From: Sphagnum compactum
Taxonomy: Eukaryota > Bryophyta > Sphagnopsida > Sphagnales
DNA: 64,000 bases
NCBI GenBank assembly: GCA_965153455.1
Contig: OZ234493.1
Location: 29,750,213 to 29,814,212, forward strand
Reading direction: 5' to 3'
In this document: positions 1 through 12,397 of the stretch, one piece after another
Layout: each line of letters starts with the position of its first letter
How positions within the stretch are numbered: position 1 is the first letter of the stretch
Translations under genes and position numbers: made by a program
Notes under the pieces: model-generated
The model's input: only the letters and a program-made list of their open reading frames with translations
The model's database searches: none
What the model was told of the DNA's origin: nothing

Positions 1-480
1 CCCCAAATGCAACATCAGGTAGTTCAATGTGCTGCTGACTTCCACCAATTTCTTAGGAAACAAGTGACTCATTGCACAATGACTCCATCCTTCGTTCAAA
101 CAAAACCATGAGAATTTAGAAATATCTGTAAAGTATGAAAAAAAAAGGGTGAGAACCCTATGTTCATCGGAAACAGGGGGTATAGTAAAAGAAATAAGGT
201 GAAGAGTTGACAAAGGAAAAAAAGATGGGGCAAAACTGAAAAATGCATCAATTTGGGTGCATTTTTGAGTTTCACTGTGTCCATTTTGCATTTTTCTCCC
301 GTGCACCATTTCACACCAAGGAGGACTATAAGAGAGAACATGCTTTGATGTTTGCATTTTTTGTGGAAGAAGCGAGCAAGTTTGAACGGGAGGGCTTGAA
401 GTGGTTGCAGAAGGAGATCAATGTTTTTTTAGTGCCAAGGAGGTAGGTGTTTACGAACATCAAAAGAGCGCTTGCAACTT
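1..480. other. Gene-free AT-rich stretch
   Basis: Only short overlapping reading frames occur here, on both strands, with no family resemblance, splice pattern or RNA gene. I see nothing supportable in it. Confidence 0.5.
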
Positions 481-640
481 TAGGTTTATATGAGTGCCAA
501 CAAAGCTCCCGTATTTGGGTTTTATGAATGCCACAAAAGAATGCTTGTTTGTAGGTCTATATATGTGCCCCCCAGAGCTTGGGTATTTGGGTTTTCTAAG
601 AGCCACATGGGAGTAAATGTATGAATGCCGATAGAGCTCA
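481..640. repeat. 72-bp tandem repeat, about 2.3 copies
   Basis: The words GTGCCA/GTGCCC and GTATTTGGGTTTT recur 72 bp apart (the latter at 511 and 583), and a third partial unit starts near 625 with ATGAATGCCGATAGAGCTC. Copies differ at many positions, so the array is old. The period is a multiple of three, but no long frame crosses it. Confidence 0.7.
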
Positions 641-680
641 CTTGAAGAAAGAAGCCATACACTTCATAGGTTAGCAAATG

Positions 681-880
681 CATCAACAAAAGAAGAGGTC
701 ACACACTTGAGAAAGGTTGCTCGGCAAGCACATCAATAGAAAAGGAGTTCACATGCTTGAAAAAGGACAATCGGCAAGTGCATCAATAGAAGAGGAATTC
801 ATGCGCTTGATAAAGGTCAATCAATATGCTCATCAACAAAAGTGGAAGAGGTTAAGCATTTGAAGAAAATCAACAAATAA
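681..880. repeat. 50-bp tandem repeat, four copies
   Basis: CATCAAYARAAG begins at 681, 731, 781 and 831, exactly 50 bp apart, each followed by a GAGGT/GAGTT word and a CTTGA-AAAGG word. The fourth copy is the most diverged. The period is not a multiple of three, so a coding repeat is unlikely. Confidence 0.85.
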
Positions 881-1799
881 TTGTTGCTTACAGGGTTGTC
901 ATTTTTTGCATTTGAGCAATGCATCAAGATGTAGGTGAGGTGCAAACCTTTTAAAGCCATGATCATAGTAGCAAAACATTCTTGTCAAGATGAGGAATTT
1001 TACAATAATTTGGAAAGTTTCACAATTTGAGAATTTATATTGTTGTGTGTCTGGTCTCTTTTCACCTTTGTGTGTTATTTTTTCACTTTTTGTTGCAAGG
1101 TTCATGAATTTGTGCAAACCCTAGTTAAAAGAAAATTAGATCAATCCCACAAGAAACATCTTTCATACCTTCATGTACAAACAAATCTTCCACCCAATCC
1201 TATAAACTTGCATATACCTAAAACCCTAAGCTAGAATTGTGCTCCAAAAAACCAATGTAACTAATTGTCTTTTCTCTCATATTTTGTTGTTATGCAACAC
1301 ATTTTCACCCGTTTGCTTTTGGCACCTTCAATATTTTGGTGTTTTCGTCAAGTGAATAAAACATGGTTTATGGTTATAGGTGAGAGTTTTCCTTGAAATG
1401 CATTGGAGGTAATGAAAGTTGATCATAGGTCCTACCTCCAACACCTTGCCACTATTGATACCCCAAGGCAATTGTTTTCAAATGTGCTTTGAGTTTCAGC
1501 TTCAAACTTTGAAGATGTGTTTGCTACTCATAGTTTATCCCACATTTTATGATTCAAAATGTGATTCTTCTAACATCATTATATGTAATGTAAAATAATT
1601 TGTTCAATAGATCCTTCTTGTGTTTAAATTCCATCATTGTCCAATTTTGAATAAGCACAAATTTTGTACAAAATTCAATTGAAATTATTTCATTTGCCTA
1701 CAATTTAAGTTATTTTCCAAGTTTTGTTTCATTTGCTTTTATGTGTTTTTAATTTGGGTCCCATCTTGTTGAATCCTAAATTTGTAAATGCTTGTCAGT
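881..1799. other. Gene-free AT-rich stretch
   Basis: No conserved coding frame, splice-site series or RNA gene was recognised. It leads into the ~160-bp array and may hold a very diverged copy of that unit (GCAACACATTTTCACC near 1295). Confidence 0.4.
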
Positions 1800-2224
1800 A
1801 TCATTTTTTTGCCTACATACACAACTTCACTGTGTTTCATTCTTTTTCCCTCCCTATCTTTTGTGTATAATGTTTATTTTATCTCTTTTTTTTTGTCTTT
1901 TTAATTTTGTAACACACATTTTTTCTACTTGCCAATGACTACATCATCATTCACAATGTCTCCTCCACTTTGTCTCTATCTAATTCTATCAAACCCCAAA
2001 TCTTTTTCCCTCACTTTCTTTTTGTGTATAAGTCTCATTTTGTCTTTCTAATTTTATCTTTCTAATTTTGTAACACACATTTTGCTTGCACGCATTTAGA
2101 ATCCTCATTCAAAATCTTTTTCTTTCACTCTATTTATTTCTATTTTTGTAAACCGCTTAATTTTTTTCCTTCACTTTCTTTTTGTGTATAATTTTCATAC
2201 TATCTCTTTGTCATTTGGAATCTA

Positions 2225-2259
<35 letters not shown>

Positions 2260-2920
2260 ATGCATGTTGGCAAATACAAATCCCCACTCAAAATCTCTCT
2301 CCTTCATTTTGTTTCTATCAAACCCTAAATCTCTCCCCATCACTTTCATTTTGTGTATTGTCATTATGTTTTTATGTCTTTGTTTCTTTGAATATGTAAC
2401 ACAAACTCTTTTTGCCTACAAGTAGTTATAATTCCTTATTCTATTTCTTTGCATCACTTGTCTCTTTTTATTTATGTCAAACCTTAAATCTCTTTCCCTT
2501 GCTTTCATTTTGTGTATGTTTTTCATTATGTCTCTCTATGTCCTTGTTTTTTTGAATTTGTAACATTTTTTCTATTTGTTTATAGGTAGTTACAATTTTT
2601 CATTCTATTTTTTTTCCTCATTTTATTTATTTTTGTTTATGTCAAACCCTATATATTTCTCTTTTAGTGTATAATTTTCATTTTGTCTCTCTGTCTTTTT
2701 CTTTTTGAATCTACAACACATTCTTATTTGCCTATAAACAATTGTAATTCCTCATTTGTTTTCTCTCCCATTTTGTGTCTTTCTATTTTTTTCAAACCCA
2801 AAATTTTTCCCCCTCATTCTTTTTTTGTGTATATTTGTCATTTTGTCTCTCTATCTCTGTCTCTTTGAATTTGTAACACATTTTCTCTTTACTTGTAGCC
2901 AGTTACAATTATATCACCCT
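1800..2920. repeat. ~160-bp T-rich tandem repeat, about seven copies
   Basis: The anchor TTTGTGTATA (or one mismatch) occurs at about 1860, 2021, 2181, 2350, 2509, 2663 and 2824, giving spacings of 161, 160, 169, 159, 154 and 161. Each unit also carries a TCAAACCC-AAATCT word before the anchor and a TTGTAACACA word after it. Reading frames here are low-complexity and I do not consider them coding. The 169-bp unit is the one that contains the expanded CA run. Confidence 0.85.
2226..2257. repeat. (CA)16 microsatellite
   Basis: Perfect dinucleotide run of 32 bases. It sits where the other units of the surrounding ~160-bp array carry a short AACACACA word, which suggests it grew from that word. 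Confidence 0.97.
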
Positions 2921-4560
2921 TTAGATTAATTGAACTATAATTTTGTCATGTTTTAAATTAGTCAAACTATAGTTTTATTTCAATTATATTAGGGTGAAAA
3001 CATGAAATAAGGAGTGTGTGAACAGTCCTTAAACATTGTCTTTCAAAATTTTGAAAAATCATCATGGGAACATTATAATCAAAAAAATTGTTAAAATTTT
3101 GAAATAAATTCTTATACTTTCATAGTTGCAATTACAAAATTTTCATGAAAATTCATCGTGTTCCAAAAGTCATTTTATATGTTTAAAGCACTCAAAAAAG
3201 AATGTGGATAAGTGATTTCGTTTTCAAAAGTTCTTTTTCCTTATCAATTGTTCACCAAATCATTTCAATTATTTTTGTGAACTTTAATTTATTCCACAAT
3301 AAGGGATCCACGTGTTCAAAACATTCAAAAAATAAAAATACATATACCCTTTTAAATTTTGATATTCAAATATCCTTAAGAAATATTATAGTTGTGAATC
3401 TGTAATCATGGTTCAAAGTAAATTTATAAATTTGACTATAATGTAAGGCTTAATGCAAATTTATCATGTTATTTGTCATATTTGGTTTCAAATTTGATAG
3501 TCACTTTGAAAAATTGTGTGAAAAATGCAATATAAACAAATAAAAAATTACCATGTGGAAAATGTAGTCCTTGGAAAGAACTTTAACCTTGGCGCAACAG
3601 GCTCCTCATGCTTTCACCTGTTAATTATTTTAATTGATTCAAGTGCATTTGTTTTTCAACTAGGTATGGAAGGAGTTGACATTGACCCATACATGACCTA
3701 AGAGAGTGATTATGAGATGTTAGTTAATAAGAGGCCTATAAAGGCACCTCGGAAAGAAAAAAACTTAACGTGCACTGTGAATTTTTTTTCACTTGAGTTG
3801 CCTAACTAACTCCTACAACCATCAATTCATGTTTTATAACGAACGTAAAAAAATGTGACACAACCTGTCCCCAACCAAGTTTGGAAAGTTGTCTACTAGG
3901 ATTACAAGTTGCAATTCTTTAATTTTGTTTTCCAAGAGGAAAGAAAAAACTTGATTTTCCACCTTGGGAGGAAATAGATTATTAGCAATAGACAAAAGCA
4001 TATTTATCAATGGTGAAGCACTTGAGTAACAATGGTTTCAATCCAAAACTAGATTTCACCTAAGAATATGTCATTACAAGTGACTTGGCAAAGGTGTTTG
4101 GTCCAAAACCTATTTTCAAACTAATTGATCTTCTCATTCATGCTAATACCAAGGAGTTGAAAAAGTTACAATAATAGATTTATGGTGTAGTTTAACTAAC
4201 CAACAATGACTTCATGTTGCGGTTGGCTGAAAAGGGTACATAGTACAAGAAGGGACTATGAAATCAACTAAATAAAGGCTACAACACAAATAACCAAAGA
4301 AAAGGTGCATTAAAGAGATGTGGGAAGACTAAAAGTGGAAACATAGATTTATCTAACTTCAATGGGGGATATGCTTCTACACAAATTGAAAGTAAGCTTT
4401 TAACCTTAGAAATCACCAAAAGCCCAAGTAGAATAGCTCATGGTATGTGTCCATATAACATTTCCCCAACTAAAATAAAAAGGCACAATATGGGATAAAA
4501 TTTTAATTATAGCTTAGTCACATAGTTATAGTCTAATTGCAATTAAATTCCCTAGCACAT
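2921..4560. other. No recognisable gene
   Basis: AT-rich. Around 3663-4400 there are short plus-strand frames with some charged, protein-like composition (for example near 4086-4170) but many stops, no family match and no splice structure. It may be a decayed mobile-element reading frame; I cannot name it. Confidence 0.35.
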
Positions 4561-4561
4561 A

Positions 4562-4746
4562 CTATTACATAGCCTACCTACTAGGTAGCATAGGTTCTTA
4601 TTAAGTACCTATTTAGATAGTATTTGTTTTAAGTAGATATTTAGATAACCTCGAGATAATTATTTATTTTACATACATATTTAGATAGCCTTTAAATAAA
4701 TATTTAAATAGCCTATTGAGTAGCTAGTGGGTATGTAGGTAGGTAC
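4562..4746. repeat. Degenerate TAGATA/TAGGTA repeat
   Basis: Words of the type CTACTAGGTAGC, TTTAGATAGC and GGTAGGTA recur irregularly. This is the first block of a dispersed TAGG/CCTA-rich zone that reappears at 5.9-6.5, 6.7-6.8 and 7.2-7.4 kb. Confidence 0.5.
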
Positions 4747-5925
4747 TTGTAGTTTCACATTGAGTATCAAATTAGATCCAATGCCAAGCATAAGCATTAA
4801 GCCCCCCTAGAAATCCTTGTCACAAATACAATATTTTTGCATTTAGTTTTTTGGGTAACATATGGAGTTCACATATTAGGTTATTTTTGTTTGTTTTAAG
4901 TGTATTTGATTAGTTTTATATTTAAATTAATCAATTTTTATTTATTTAGAAGACCTTGAAGAACTTGAATGTATGGAGTGTATATGTGACGAAACAATAT
5001 CTATCATAGAATATGAAAAATTACACATATACTTCAAAACTAAAGTTGTGGGTGGAATTTTTTGTTGAATTTTTTTTGGTGAATGGCATTGATATACATC
5101 AATTAAATGTAAAACCATTCAAGAGTTTAAATTTTTTGGTCGAAAATCTATTCAAAAAATGTGTTTTTGTTCATTTGTTTAATAATAAATGCATAAGAAT
5201 GTCTTTTTAAAAAAAAAAACCATTACCATATGAAAGAGGAAGAGATTTTATAGATGTTATTTGCATTATTTTTTCAATTTTTTTTATTTGGTAATATTTC
5301 ATGAATCACAAACATGAGGGCTTTTGGCTGCCAAAAATGTAGGTTATATATTTTATGTACATTGATTTTATCTAATCTTCTTCATTGAATCATTGGATAT
5401 ATTAAAATTAATTCAAAATGAACTTAGAGTTCTAAATTTTTTTGTTTATTTTTAGGATAACCAAAGGATGTCATCAAGATTTCAACTTACTATGTACCAT
5501 AATATTTATTATACATAAAATTTTTGGATGAAAACTGGTTCACCCTTAATGTGCTTTCATCCTATCATTAGTATGGACAAATAATCTTAGAAGATATCTT
5601 CTTCATTTCAACCTTATGTTTATGACTATGGTGCAATTAATGTCCAAATTGACTAATTTTGCAATTATAATTATGTTAGTCTTACTTGTCATTATTATTT
5701 GCAAGTCGTGAATGTGATTTAAACTATGCAAAAAACAAATTTAAGTTCAAATTGTGACTATAATTTGTGACTATTGTTTATTTGGATGGAAAAATAAAGG
5801 GTAAATGAACATTTATCATTCATTATTGATTGTGCATCCATTAATAAATGAAAAGCTAATGTACTTTAATATTTTCTATCAATTTTACATCAATTTTACA
5901 ACTTATACAACATGTTGATTATACC
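4747..5925. other. Gene-free AT-rich stretch
   Basis: Very AT-rich with short open frames only (longest around 5013-5210 plus, rich in F, K and N). Nothing recognised. Confidence 0.4.
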
Positions 5926-6450
5926 ACACGTAGGTAGGTAGGTAAGGAGACTATATAGGTACTTCGATTAGGCTATGCTAAGTAGGCAAGGTTAAATAAA
6001 TAATTAAGTAAGGTAGACTTAATATATGAAAGTAGGCTAGGTAGGTATAAATTAGTTACTTTACTAAGCTAGCTTTAAAGTTAGTTATCTTATTATTTAC
6101 CTAGCTTACCAACCTACCTAACCTAAGCTACATGTACCTACTTACATACTTAGGTTAGGCTACCTATTTACTTACCTACTTAGTTTAAGTTACTTATTTA
6201 CTTACCTAGCTAACTAAGTTAAGCTCCCTAACTAACTACCTACCTTAGCCTACCTACCTACCCATGTACCCATCTACCTATTTAACCAACCTATTTACCT
6301 ACCTAATTAAGTATGTAGGTAATAGATAGGTAGGTAATAAGTACACAAGCTAGCTAGCTTACATACTTATTTATAACTACTTACATATATCTTATTTTAC
6401 TTAGCTAAATAAGTAGGTAGGTTAGATAATAAATAGTAAAAAAATGGATA
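5926..6450. repeat. TAGG/CCTA degenerate tandem repeat, both orientations
   Basis: The block begins on the TAGGTAGGTAGGTAAGG strand, switches near 6090 to CCTACCTA-type words until about 6305, and then back to GTAGGTAATAGATAGGTAGG. The two orientations are complementary, so the block can fold back on itself. Units are 4-12 bp and irregular. It is not the plant telomere repeat TTTAGGG. Confidence 0.75.
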
Positions 6451-7214
6451 AATAAGTAAGCTACCTTTTTATGGGACAAAGGATGTGGGATAGTGTTGAA
6501 GTGTTTCCCTTTCATGAAATTTACTCCATATCTTTTGGCAACAAGTTGAACTTTGTAAACTATATAATTAGGAATAATTCACACATAATACATGCACTAG
6601 AAATATTCAAAGTGCAAGCACCACATGGGATGAGTCAATAAAAAAAGCTTGTGAACAATAAATTTAATAGGATCCTTTTTACCGAAACTTACATGTACTA
6701 ACCTAACCCTATCTATTTATTTTATGCCTAGCCTAGGCTTTGGTTACTAGCTAGGTTAGTTGGTGACCTAGTTGACTAAGCCTAGGTTCAGCCTAAGTTG
6801 CTAGTTATATGGCCTAGGTTACTAACTAGATATCTATTATGATTTTTGCTTAATTGTCCCAAATTACTATGATATTGCATGGGCACATATTATAAATTTT
6901 CTAATACATTGGGATGTTTTAGTTAATGGAACAATTTCATTTTCTCAAAACATGAAACTTTGATAATATTGACACCATGTGATGTGGTAAGTTATATATT
7001 TGGGACATATATTGATAGACACAAAGTACAATCAAAGTACAATGTGATCATATCCGAATTTAAAATGCTTTTTGGATTAGAATGCTATGTTCATTTACTT
7101 ACGATTTTATCATTCAAATTGCATTATGTTTTTACTTCATTTTGGCATGGAGTACTTTGTTAGGGATGATATGGAAAATTGCCCATTTAGGATAATACTT
7201 TTTCCAAGTTAACA
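6451..7214. other. Gene-free stretch with scattered TAGG words
   Basis: Mostly AT-rich unique sequence. A short block at about 6690-6830 again carries GCCTAGG and TAACTAG words related to the flanking repeat. No gene is visible. Confidence 0.4.
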
Positions 7215-7400
7215 TGCTTTCAACCAATTAATAGGTAGGTTGTAGGAAGTAAGAGGAAGGTAGTAAGTGGGTAGGTAGGAGGGATGTAGGTAAGTAGGTA
7301 ATAAGTAGGTAGGTAGTAAGTGGTAGGTAGATTATAGGATGGTTGGTAGGTAGGTAGTTAGGTTAACTTAAGCTACCTACCTAGCCTAGGTAGTAGTTAA
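7215..7400. repeat. TAGG-type tandem repeat
   Basis: GTAGGTAGG words occur in a 186-bp block, followed by a short CTACCTACC block near 7373 in the opposite sense. It appears to be the same family as the 5.9-6.4 kb block. Confidence 0.7.
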
Positions 7401-9690
7401 CTTGGTTTATTAATTAGCATAGGATGTCCAATTTGATTCAAAAGCCAATGGCATTTTGATCAAGGATGCCGTTTGCTTTGTCCAACTTGATTAGATGTCC
7501 CACTTGATAAAAACTATTGGTCATTTTGATAAAGGTGGTTAATCTTTTGTTCAACTTGATTGGATATTCAATTTGATAAATAGTCAAATAGGTCATTCTA
7601 GTCAAGTTCATTAGTAAAAAATACACATGTTATTTAACCATTAAACCTTTAGTTAAATTTACATGCCCACTAGTCAAAAAAGATTGGTTTATCATTGTGG
7701 ATTGTTTGAAAAACTCGTTTTTGTAATAACTTGAACAAAAGTCCATAATTTAATGTCTTCATATGAGATGATGCAAATTTTTTTTAAAAAAATCTTCATT
7801 ATATTATCTACTTAATCCAAATCCCTATTAACTTTATAATCCAGCTATTAACCCTAGTCAAAGTTTAATGGTTTAAATTTTGTCAATTGGTCATCTTAGA
7901 ATTCAATTTCAAAAGTCCATAGCACTTGTAATTTGAATCTATTTGCATAACAATCAATTGCATTACATACATATTCAAGTCTATAATATAAAAATGAGTT
8001 TTTATTAACAAATCTTAACACATACCATAACATGTCCCAATTTCAATCACCCCAATTGCAAAATTCAAAAATTGGTCCATGCTAGCATGCATGGACTTGC
8101 TACTTGCATTAGTCACAAATCTTGTGCTAATCAAGTACCTTCCACTTTTTGCAACATTAATAGTAGGATCACCTTCTTCTTGCATTCTCGCTCCTAATGC
8201 CCCTTCTCATAGCAATAATTATTACATCTTCCTTTTGAGCTCAACAACTGCCCTCTTCTTCTTCACCTCTAGGTTCAACTTGTTAGAACTTCTCTTGAAT
8301 TAGAAGAATAGAAAGCTTTGTCACCATTGTCTTTTCTCGTGAAAGTCTTTGTTAATGTTCCCTCCCTGATGGTCACACAATTTTATTCTCAAGAGTCTTC
8401 ATCGCCCTTGAGATGTTGTGCAAGCATGTATCACACACTAATAATCCATTAGTAGGTTGCATAAGATCATGGTGATCACAACATTTTTAGTGCTTGGCTC
8501 ACCCATATCAAATTGAGCTAGGTTGCCATAGATCAATTGCAATAATGAATGACATATGTTGGTCAAGCTTAATCCAAAGCTCAAAAAATTGTTGCTACTT
8601 GAAATGTTTGTTATCTTTCACATTTTGCTGAATGTGCATAGTAATTAAGTGACCCCACATGTTGTTGTTAATGTTCTATAATTGACTAGACCACTCATGT
8701 GCTTTTTTTCAATTGATGCATGGATTAGCATCACAACTGTGTTGTCACACTTGAATGCCTGCTTACTAAGTGCTTTAGCAAAACAATGTAGTTATGCACA
8801 CCATGCAAAAAAGAAAAGACATACAACCTATTTGCAAAGCTATCCACTAGGTATGTACGAGTTGTAGTAGGTCATAGATTCGTAGAGCAACTGATCAAGT
8901 CTATGCTCTTTGATTTGCTTTAGTGCTGAAAATGAGACTACTTAAGAAATTTAAACATAATAATGTGCACATTCACTTTTGTGCATGTTGCGATAATTGA
9001 CAACCTGGTTACAAAGCTAATGTAAATCAAGAAAAATCATTCCAAGATGGGATCGAAAAATCATCTAATCAAAGTGACCACACATTGCATACAACATACA
9101 AGCAAAGCCAAAGAAAGAGAGAAAGATTACATCTATTTTATTTCGGGAGTGTGCAAAGTAAATACTTTATTTGCTGATGAGCCAAAAGAGGTCCAGATCA
9201 TCCCTAAAGAATTTCAATTTTGGATGCACCCCACAGCTAAATTATTAAGATGAATCATGCCATGTCCATTGACAAAGGATATACCTATCAGATTATATAC
9301 GTATACCTGGATAGTCACCAAAACAAACCCTGTAGTAGTCAGTTGACAGATTATACACCAAGATGATTTTTTTTAATGAAGAGAAACCATTGCAGGCTGA
9401 AGTGAATAGCCTGATTGCGTGATGAATCATGATCAGTTTTCAGTTTGCAGGATTCAGCTGCTTTTGTGAAATTGGATGCTATTGACAGTACCAACTGTTA
9501 GAGAGTGTACCAGGAACCTATTCATCAGCCAAGAAGGCAACAGAAGCATTGTACAAATCTGTGTGACAATGATTATAACAATTGCAAGCTTTCACATTCA
9601 TCAATCTTCTTCGTGCTTACATTCACATGGTCAAGACCTAGAGATCTCCAGAGGGGTTTGAAATTGCAAATTTGTCTCTGAAGTTATGAA
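7401..9690. other. No recognisable gene
   Basis: Unique AT-rich sequence. 7435-7600 has a short internal repetition of TCAACTTGATTGGAT and AAATAGTC-type words. Frames around 8079-8303 and 8682-8867 (plus) show no family resemblance. The last part lies just downstream of the 3' end of the carboxypeptidase-like gene and may include its 3' UTR. Confidence 0.4.
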
Positions 9691-9770
9691 TGCCTTCCAT
9701 TGTTGCGGATTCTTTTTTGGCCTGAAGATGCTTTGGATGATGTGATCAATATGGACTATGTGAGAGAAGT

Positions 9771-12397
9771 CTACAATGGGGGCAGTGGGTTTCCAGCAAG
9801 GAAGCTCCGGAAGACAGCAAGGCCTTGTCCAGGTTTGTCAGCAGGAACCATGTGCCCTGCGTTTCTCACTGTCACAAATGTCAACCCTCTGTAGACTTGT
9901 GTCCATCCTCCCACCTGCAAAGTGATCAACAAATCACCTTCTTCAGGAGCATGTCTGAATAGAATGAAGGTTGACGCTCACATCATTAGGAAAAGGAAGT
10001 CTCGATAAGATGCAAGCCAACACTGTTGCTTTGATCTCAGTTCAGCATTGTACCTGAGTGGAATGATTCCATGGGTACCATGGAATTTCTATGGGAAGGT
10101 CAAGTTCTTTCAACCAGTACCGTGTTCCTGTTGTTGGAACCACTCCATCAATATCTCCACTGAAACATTGCAAAAGCAGAGGTAAGTCTTCCTGATATGT
10201 GTACCTCAAACTTCATAACAGGCTCATTTTCTGTGTTTATCCAATGGATTGTGTTGTCCCCTGGAACATTACCTCCCATATTAGTGGGAGGCCCTGCATT
10301 GAAAAGATTGCAAACTTGGGTTAAATGTAAGGAAGTGTACCTGTAGATCCACATTTTCAGGCCTCTGCCTTGAAGGAAACGATACACAGGTAGCATTGAC
10401 TCTACAACACTTGCCACACTATACTGGTTGTTGACCACAACACTGCACACACCCATATCATTTGATGAGAAGCATTGCTTTTGTTGCATGATGCTCAAGC
10501 AAAATCAGGCAAAATATGACAAAGGCTTTGCTAGGGATTTAAACCTGCATTCAGTCCATGTGATGTTTGAAAGAGTGTGGAAGGCTGCTTTCACTTCAGG
10601 CAGATTTAGGTAGGGTGTCGTTGTGTCAGGTGTGCAAAACTTTGAGTCTTTAAACCGAAGGAAAAAGCTTGGCTGTGTTGCATGATCATCACAAATAGAA
10701 ATCAGCCTCACAGATGAAGATTTTAGCATTTGCAGCAATTGCAGACCAGAATTGGTGAAGTGCAGATGATCTGTACCTTTAGGACTGTTGAGCTGTTGGG
10801 TGTGTTACAGTTGCCTGCATAAATATTGTAAGCATTAATTCCTGCCATGTCAATACCTGAAGCTTGGTTGGCTGCATTTTGACATGCCAGGTTATTCGAG
10901 TACCCAACTGCTGGCTCAGATTTGTAATCACAGTTGTCTTGGATTGCATCATAGGTTGCATCAGAGATCAATGAGTGGTAGTACCAAAAATCAACAGCAC
11001 CCTTGTTGTCATAGTAAGCATCTGTCCATGGATTCCCTATAAGGAAACCTTTAAGCTTGATTTGTGAGCTCCCAGCCCTTTCATTGTGGAGAATAATTTG
11101 CTTTGCCAGGTTTGGCGCATAATGCCCTGCACTACAGAAAAGGCCATGAGATCAGCCATACTTGTAACTTCCTGGTGAAGTTCACATGCTGTTCAGGTCT
11201 GTAAGAGAAACAAGGTTTTGATCAGTTGCCCTTTTGTATGAACAGCACTTTGATGCAGAAGTTTTGAAGAAATTGGCGCAAGAAAGTTACCAGCATAGCT
11301 CTCACCCAGCAGGTAGACATCATTGTTCCCATACTCCGGAAACTTGGTGAACCAGCCATTGAGAAAAGCAAGGGCATCTATAGCTGCAGTATCCCCCTTA
11401 GACCAACTTTGTTAAATATTCTCACCTTTGCAAGACCCACATTGCAAAACCTGAATTAGTCTTGAGGGAAAAGAGCTTCAACCAATTTAATGGAGTGCAG
11501 TATGCACACATGTTACTGAAAGACTGCATGTATTGATGACTTGATATTATATGTGCATTGCAAATACATGTGATATGTGACTGCAATGTCAATTTGGGGA
11601 GTTGGAAAGCTAACCAGTAAGCTCATCAGAGAAATAATTGTAGTCAGAGGAGGTGTTGGAGTATGAGTATCCCACTCCAGCAGGCGAATCCACAAATACC
11701 ATATTTGAATCTGTCAGGTGTACAAGTAGTCACAGTCTGGTAATACTATCAAAGTTTTTCTCAATGGTACCCAGAAAACTGTCATGAATTCTGGGATGCT
11801 CTTGCTCATCAGACGGTTTTGAAGAAAGCAAAACGCAAGCATTTAGGGTCTGTTTGCGTTCCATCCATTACAACAGACAAGAAACCACATTGAAAGAAAT
11901 GAGACCTCTGTTCCATGAATGATGGTTCCTGACAAGTCCAAAGCCTTCATTCTTGTTAAAGAAGGGGCCTAGCTCTGTGAATGCACCCTCTCCTATTGAA
12001 GAACAACCTGGCCCTGCACAAGCTCCAGAACTAGAAACAATGCACTCCAGTTTGCAGGAACCAAGAAAATGGCAATTCATTAGGTGTACTACTTAGGAGT
12101 AAAATATGTGATCCGGCATTGCAATGGAGATTCTTGAACTGGGTTTGAGAAGAAACCTCCGTTGAACCAGAAAGAGACCGGAAGCGAAGCTGCCTTCTTA
12201 TTGTCAGCCTCCAGAAACCAGTAAAAGAGAGCTCGCCCTTTCGTCGCATTTACAGTGACATAGCCAGCATACTGTTTGAATTTCACTGCAGGCTGCCCCG
12301 GCAACCTTTCCACGAAGTCTGATGTGTCCTCCCCCTTGATCGAAAGCACCGCAATCAAGGATATAAGCGAAGCCCACACCAAAAAAGAAATCTGCAT
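9771..12397 (-). CDS. Serine carboxypeptidase-like protein (peptidase family S10)
   Basis: Nine exons by hand on the minus strand: 12397-12157, 12013-11906, 11710-11615, ~11395-11291, 11126-10777, 10672-10545, 10442-10341, 10159-10054 and 9914-9771, giving about 459 residues, the usual family size. The start gives a signal peptide ([18 protein letters not shown]). Family landmarks appear in order: the LPGQP N-terminal block, the oxyanion-hole motif NGGPGCSS made by joining exons 1 and 2, GESYAG with nucleophile Ser near 181, SGDIDGVVP with the catalytic Asp near 380, and AGHMVP with His near 433. The long loop around residues 285-320 matches the linker that type II enzymes excise. S10 proteins act in the secretory path, vacuole or wall as carboxypeptidases; some plant members are acyltransferases, which I cannot exclude. 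Oddity: exon 3 ends in phase 1, but the only AG before exon 4 leaves one G too many in a five-G run (11393-11397). So the gene is either frameshifted or miscalled by one base there. All other junctions are in phase. Confidence 0.9.

Noticed and set aside
681-880. CRISPR-like array
   Set aside because: The 50-bp units are contiguous with no spacers, and the context is a plant nuclear genome.
5926-6450. Interstitial telomere repeat
   Set aside because: Units are TAGG/TAGGTA without the TTTAGGG heptamer phase.
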